Assembly (NCBI GenBank): GCA_016219765.1
Contig: JACRKM010000151.1
Coordinates: 1-8,072, forward strand
Direction of reading: 5' to 3'
DNA length: 8,072 bases
DNA from: Candidatus Woesearchaeota archaeon
Lineage (GTDB): Archaea; Nanobdellota; Nanobdellia; Woesearchaeales; UBA11576
Below the pieces are notes generated by a model, which was not told where the DNA came from, did no database searches, and saw only the letters and a program-made list of their open reading frames with translations. The position numbers were made by a program, and so were the translations under genes. Below, piece after piece: positions 5,401 through 8,072 of this stretch (positions are counted from its first letter, which is position 1; each line of letters begins with the position of its first letter).

Positions 5401-6627
5401 TTATGCCTTCCGTAATTCTTTGTTCCTCATCACAACCTTCCCGTCGATGATCGCATCGTTCACATCATTCCCATTCGCGCAGTAGACGATGTTCGACAGC
5501 AAATCGTTTACCGGTCTCATGTGTTCGCCGATGTCAAGCGTAATGATGTCCGCCTTCATGCCAATCTCGATGCTCCCCACGTCGGAAAGACCTAGGCATG
5601 CTGCTCCATTGACCGTGACGATGTCGAGCACTTGCTGCGGCGTGATGACTTTGGGGTCCCAGCGGTGCTGTTTGTGAAGGAGGGGAGTGAGCTTCATCTC
5701 TTCAAAGAGATCAAGATTGTTATTCGAAGCAACCGAGTCTGTTCCCAATCCGACGACAACCTTTTCTTGCAGCATCTCGACTAGCGGCATCACGCCGCCA
5801 GATGCAAGCTTCATGTTTGAGATGGGATTATGTGAAACTTTCGCTCCCGCGCGTCCTATGAGCCTGATCTCTCCTTTAGTTATCCAGATGCAGTGCACCA
5901 ATAGTGCTTTGGGATCGAGGAATCCGATCGATTCGAGATACTCTATGGGGAGTTTTCCCCTTTGTTGTTGAATATCAAATCGTTCTTTGCGCGTTTCGCC
6001 GACGTGGATCCTGCGCAGGATCTTTTTGTCGTCGCTGACTGCAATGACTTCCCTGAGCACGCTTTCCTCTGTCATGTAGATCGAGTGCGCTGCGATGACC
6101 GGCCGAAGCAGCGGAGAGTTGATTGTAGAAATAAATTGTTCTGCTGCCTTGAGATCTTTTTTATTGTACACTGACGCTGATATAAGCCCGCGCACGCCCA
6201 TCTTCTCGAATGCGCGCACTCGCGCACGCGGGTGCTTGAACGAGTCGTAAAGAGTGGTGGTCCCAAAGCGCACCGCTTCGCGCAGTCCAGCAAGGGTGTT
6301 TTCGTACACTGCTTCTTCATCGAGTGTTTCTTCTGCTTTGGTGACGATCGAGAGCCAGTCTTTAAGTTCAGCATCATCGCAAATGCCGCGAAGGGAGTGC
6401 ATGCCAAGGTGCGTGTGCGTGTTGACAAGGCCGGGCATGACGATCCGCTCAGAACAGTCAATAACTCCAGAATCATCAGAAGACTTGGTCGCGATGTTCT
6501 TGCCGATTCTCTTGATTGTGTTGTCCTGGATCTCGATATCTACCTGCTCAAAGATGTCGCGCTTTGCGTTCTGAGTAATGAGATATCGGCAGTTGCGAAG
6601 TATCATGAGGTTTTGCTCAGGTTTCAC
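5401..6627 (-). CDS. Amidohydrolase, MTA/SAH/5'-deoxyadenosine deaminase type
   Basis: The 408-residue product belongs to the metal-dependent amidohydrolases and most resembles the MtaD/DadD group, which deaminates S-adenosylhomocysteine, methylthioadenosine or 5'-deoxyadenosine to the inosine derivative. Visible ligands, numbered from the GTG start, are THTH (His71, His73), His208 with Glu211 in HVGET, His245 in LVHC and Asp297 in GTDS. SHNPISNMKLASG (265-277) is characteristic of this deaminase group. Small beta-strand segments at both ends form the composite sandwich domain. The role would be recycling of by-products of methylation and radical SAM reactions; which substrate is preferred cannot be read from the sequence. 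The start is uncertain: GTG 6627 has GGGAG 10 bases upstream, but ATG 6606 gives MILRNCRYLI, which fits the usual family N-terminus. Atrazine-hydrolase-like and guanine-deaminase-like enzymes are relatives, but less likely. Confidence 0.9.
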   Translation of the reverse strand: MKPEQNLMILRNCRYLITQNAKRDIFEQVDIEIQDNTIKRIGKNIATKSSDDSGVIDCSERIVMPGLVNTHTHLGMHSLRGICDDAELKDWLSIVTKAEETLDEEAVYENTLAGLREAVRFGTTTLYDSFKHPRARVRAFEKMGVRGLISASVYNKKDLKAAEQFISTINSPLLRPVIAAHSIYMTEESVLREVIAVSDDKKILRRIHVGETRKERFDIQQQRGKLPIEYLESIGFLDPKALLVHCIWITKGEIRLIGRAGAKVSHNPISNMKLASGGVMPLVEMLQEKVVVGLGTDSVASNNNLDLFEEMKLTPLLHKQHRWDPKVITPQQVLDIVTVNGAACLGLSDVGSIEIGMKADIITLDIGEHMRPVNDLLSNIVYCANGNDVNDAIIDGKVVMRNKELRKA

Positions 6628-6664
6628 TCGTTATTTTCTCCCACTTTTGTTTTCACATAGCCTG

Positions 6665-6672
6665 AATATATT
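6665..6672 (-). promoter_or_regulatory. TATA box for the deaminase gene
   Basis: AATATATT (read on the minus strand) lies 38 bases before the GTG at 6627. A start about 26 bases downstream would be near 6642, giving a leader of about 15 bases that begins with the GGGAG motif (6638-6642). Confidence 0.5.
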
Positions 6673-6772
6673 ATTGAAGAATACTTTTGCGTTATGCATC
6701 TTCTTGTCATCACTAATTTTTTGTATCATCACCGAAAGGCTCAATTCATTTTGCGCTCTTGCGAGGTAAACT

Positions 6773-7393
6773 TTATGCTCGAAATCCATGCTGTATGCCT
6801 TCTTTGATTATTTCATAAAATATTCTGTGATTATGAACTGCCAGATGTTTTCTTGCTATTTGTTTTCCCAGATTTTCCTCTTTGCTTGTCAGCATTTCAA
6901 GCATTTCCTTTTTTGGTATAATGTGAATATCCATCTCAAGCGTGCTTTTCAATTTGGCGCTGTTTGCCAAAGCTTCAATTCTTTTTCGATTATCTTCATT
7001 TTCAATGAACACAGCAATATCCAAATCGGATTCCTTTTTTTGCTCTCCAACAGCATAAGAGCCAAAAATCACAATTGAGAAGAAAGGAGTCTCTTCAGTT
7101 ATTTCTTTTTTTAGGGTTTCTAAAGAAAGCTTAACGAGATTATTAATCCTGTTATTATTGCACAAGGCAAGATAATAAAAAGTCGTGTCCTGGTCAAGAT
7201 TAAGCGTCAATATTCCTGATTTTCCTATTTTCTTTTCAATTAAAACATTTTCTTTCTTCAAAGCATTTATTGCTAAAGCTAAGGCGTTGTTTGACTTCTC
7301 TTTTGATTCATTCTTTATCTCTTTTCGCGTGTTCTCTGCAAAGGGTTTCTTTGCAAACACTTCAAACATTTTCAGTTGTTTTTCAGTTATCAT
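6773..7393 (-). CDS. Winged-helix plus MNT-type nucleotidyltransferase protein
   Basis: The 206-residue product has two parts. Residues about 1-70 form a winged helix-turn-helix domain, with the recognition helix around NNALALAINALKKENVLIE. Residues about 95-175 form a polymerase-beta-type nucleotidyltransferase domain with GSYAVGEQKKESDLDIAVF (111-129) and a complete metal triad, Asp123, Asp125 and Asp155 (in EMDIHII). MNT proteins often pair with HEPN toxins and can transfer nucleotides to proteins or tRNA, but no HEPN gene is adjacent here. The fused DNA-binding domain suggests a transcriptional or autoregulatory function. The gene is visibly AT-richer and uses more AAA, AAT and TTT codons than its neighbours, consistent with horizontal transfer. 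Its TATA box (about 7412-7419 on the minus strand) would give a leaderless mRNA at the ATG at 7393. Biological target and partner are unknown. Confidence 0.85.
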   Translation of the reverse strand: MITEKQLKMFEVFAKKPFAENTRKEIKNESKEKSNNALALAINALKKENVLIEKKIGKSGILTLNLDQDTTFYYLALCNNNRINNLVKLSLETLKKEITEETPFFSIVIFGSYAVGEQKKESDLDIAVFIENEDNRKRIEALANSAKLKSTLEMDIHIIPKKEMLEMLTSKEENLGKQIARKHLAVHNHRIFYEIIKEGIQHGFRA

Positions 7394-7406
7394 ACCGAAC
7401 CACTTT

Positions 7407-7437
7407 ATTGGTTGATATAAACCAAAATATTGGTTAT
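7407..7437 (-). promoter_or_regulatory. Promoter and repeated operator of the nucleotidyltransferase gene
   Basis: The six-base word TTGGTT occurs at 7408-7413 and 7430-7435, and its complement AACCAA at 7420-7425. The first two form a perfect inverted repeat around GATATA, which on the minus strand is part of TATA-like GTTTATATC. A bound protein would block TATA recognition. Autoregulation by the winged-helix domain encoded immediately downstream is the simplest reading. Confidence 0.5.
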
Positions 7438-7445
7438 TTATATAC
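7436..7445 (+). promoter_or_regulatory. TATA box facing the second structured element
   Basis: ATTTATATAC has the same form as the lysS box. On the plus strand it predicts a start near 7468, about 20 bases before the structured element at 7487. The core is nearly symmetrical, so it could instead serve the minus strand. Confidence 0.45.
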
Positions 7446-7486
7446 TTTTCGCTTCAGAAAGCTCGCCTTTCAGGTTTTAAATGTCA

Positions 7487-7614
7487 TAAAAATCCGCCGA
7501 AAGCGCCCTACCTCGGGCTAAATCCCGAGGCTTGACGGGCACTTTCTTTGACTGCGGATTTTTAGGACGCCAAAAAAGAGCCAACGCCCTTAAAGGGCGG
7601 GGCTATCTTTTTTG
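7487..7614 (+). ncRNA. Candidate small structured RNA with terminator-like end
   Basis: Two adjacent folds are visible. The first is a long hairpin: 7487-7497/7554-7564 (11 perfect bp), 7499-7508/7537-7546 (9 of 10 pairs, with C.A at 7504/7541), and 7511-7517/7524-7530 (7 perfect bp, loop CTAAAT). Both internal loops are asymmetric with the longer side 3', and both contain TTGAC (7532-7536 and 7548-7552). The second fold, 7571-7614, is a hairpin ending in six T. With the TATA box at 7436-7445 this would make a transcript of about 145 nt. I recognise no family. Bases 7615-7678 hold no further gene. The main alternative is a pair of terminator or spacer structures in a divergent promoter region. 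Confidence 0.5.
7571..7614 (+). terminator. Hairpin with flanking A6/T6, terminator-like
   Basis: CAAAAAAGA (7571-7579) pairs with TCTTTTTTG (7606-7614), GCC (7580-7582) with GGC (7601-7603) across a two-base bulge, and CGCCC (7585-7589) with GGGCG (7595-7599), loop TTAAA. A GC-rich stem ending in six T on the plus strand has the shape of an intrinsic terminator, and the symmetry would also work on the minus strand. Confidence 0.5.
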
Positions 7615-7674
7615 AGCATCTGATGAACGAATAACAGATTTCAGAAAAAACGTCATTATTACCGCTTAGTAACG

Positions 7675-7688
7675 AAACATTTATTAAG
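7675..7688 (+). promoter_or_regulatory. TATA box for the terminal unknown gene
   Basis: GAAACATTTATTAA combines a purine-rich BRE-like stretch (GAAAC) with a TATA element (ATTTATTA, 7679-7686). The predicted start near 7709 leaves a leader of about 23 bases containing the ribosome binding site. Confidence 0.55.
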
Positions 7689-7718
7689 AACTCTTCAGCG
7701 TCGTTTATGCATACAACT

Positions 7719-7725
7719 GAGGAGG
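7719..7725 (+). promoter_or_regulatory. Strong ribosome binding site of the terminal gene
   Basis: GAGGAGG ends 6 bases before ATG 7732 and decides the start of the truncated frame. ATG 7735 is a close alternative. Confidence 0.7.
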
Positions 7726-7731
7726 CTGATT

Positions 7732-8072
7732 ATGATGAGTATGGTCTTAAGAGGATTGGTCGTTTATAGTGGAGAACCTGTTTATGCTGACAATATTCCG
7801 CAAGCACAGCGTGCGGTGGAAGTTGGTTGTCGAGAAAAAGGCGGCTTTGCTGCACCCATGCATTTGCTTCTTGAGAATTGGCCGCACAGTGATTGGTCGA
7901 CGGCAAACTCGGAAGATATTTCTGGGGTTGTTGATACGGCTATTCCAGGACTAGGTATCAAGAAAGGTGATTGTGTTGTTGCGACTTATCACGGTGGCAA
8001 TGATGGAAAGTGGGGGTTTTTCTCTCCTGATAAGGTTGCTCGTGCGCTGGAGTTGCATGGACAAAAGAAAGG
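7732..8072 (+). CDS. Unrecognised protein, N-terminal part (3' partial)
   Basis: An open frame of 113 codons starts MMSMVLRGLVVYSGEP and runs past the window end without a stop. It is supported by a TATA box, the GAGGAGG ribosome binding site and base composition like the plus-strand genes before 5400. There is no signal peptide and no transmembrane segment. The fragment looks globular, with alternating hydrophobic strands (LRGLVVYSG, DCVVATYHGG) and several Trp residues (ENWPHSDWS, GKWGFFS). A His-Gly-Gly motif (YHGGND) follows the second strand, but I cannot tie it to a catalytic family. No function is assigned; the missing C-terminal part may carry the defining domain. Confidence 0.8.
   Translation, partial: MMSMVLRGLVVYSGEPVYADNIPQAQRAVEVGCREKGGFAAPMHLLLENWPHSDWSTANSEDISGVVDTAIPGLGIKKGDCVVATYHGGNDGKWGFFSPDKVARALELHGQKK

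Noticed and set aside
6232..6660. Plus-strand reading frames opposite the deaminase gene
   Set aside because: They are antisense shadows of a gene with clear metal-ligand motifs and lack their own expression signals.
6690..6745. C/D box small RNA on the minus strand (two GTGATGA words)
   Set aside because: The two C-like boxes are only a dozen bases apart, with no CTGA D or D' box in the right places and no closing stem.
6773..7393. Classical HEPN-MNT toxin-antitoxin pair
   Set aside because: Only the MNT half is visible. The neighbouring genes are a deaminase and an unrecognised protein without HEPN features in its visible part.
7615..7660. C/D box RNA from CTGATGA and nearby CAGAT
   Set aside because: No D box follows, and the short ATCTG/CAGAT pairing has a large loop.
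7769..7954. Plus-strand frame of 61 codons overlapping the terminal gene
   Set aside because: It is an out-of-frame shadow of the gene beginning at 7732, which has a promoter and a strong ribosome binding site.

Overview
This window looks archaeal, most likely from a DPANN-type lineage; that placement is inference. The evidence is: TATA boxes of the form TTTATATA placed about 25-30 bases before starts, some of them probably leaderless; oligo-T transcription ends; a diphthamide ligase (Dph6), an enzyme of archaea and eukaryotes; an N-terminal winged-helix/nucleotidyltransferase protein of a common archaeal type; and a small lipoprotein with an Asp/Leu-rich tail. There are no tRNA or rRNA genes, no CRISPR array and no recognisable insertion sequence.

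Layout. (1) Positions 1-465 hold the 3' end of a coiled-coil, Ala/Ser/Thr-tailed protein gene. (2) Positions about 520-945 have no convincing protein gene but fold into a large nested multi-branched structure: a 21-bp closing helix, 12- and 13-bp long-range helices, and hairpins with GNA triloops and a tandem G.A motif. This is the best candidate for an undescribed element, a structured non-coding RNA or RNA leader of about 400 nt. (3) A small lipoprotein gene (986-1264) follows, then an oligo-T end and four short hairpins (1322-1418). (4) A TATA box at 1424-1433 starts a plus-strand gene block: class II lysyl-tRNA synthetase (lysS), a retropepsin-like protease, a RimK-like ATP-grasp ligase with an AbrB-like C-terminal domain, and Dph6. 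(5) A MtaD/DadD-type adenosine-derivative deaminase gene lies convergently (5401-6627, minus). (6) An AT-rich minus-strand gene for a winged-helix/nucleotidyltransferase protein (6773-7393) has repeated TTGGTT/AACCAA elements over its promoter. (7) Positions 7394-7731 hold divergent promoters and a second compact structured element (7487-7614) ending in a hairpin and six T. (8) The 5' part of an unrecognised gene (7732-8072) runs off the end.

How the genes fit together. The lysS-protease-ligase-dph6 block has a translation theme: tRNA charging, a possible RimB/RimK-like pair that would add and trim amino acids on a protein, and diphthamide formation on elongation factor 2. The deaminase probably salvages S-adenosylmethionine by-products (S-adenosylhomocysteine, methylthioadenosine or 5'-deoxyadenosine). 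The nucleotidyltransferase protein may repress itself and may have been acquired horizontally. The two structured RNAs have no family I can name from sequence alone.
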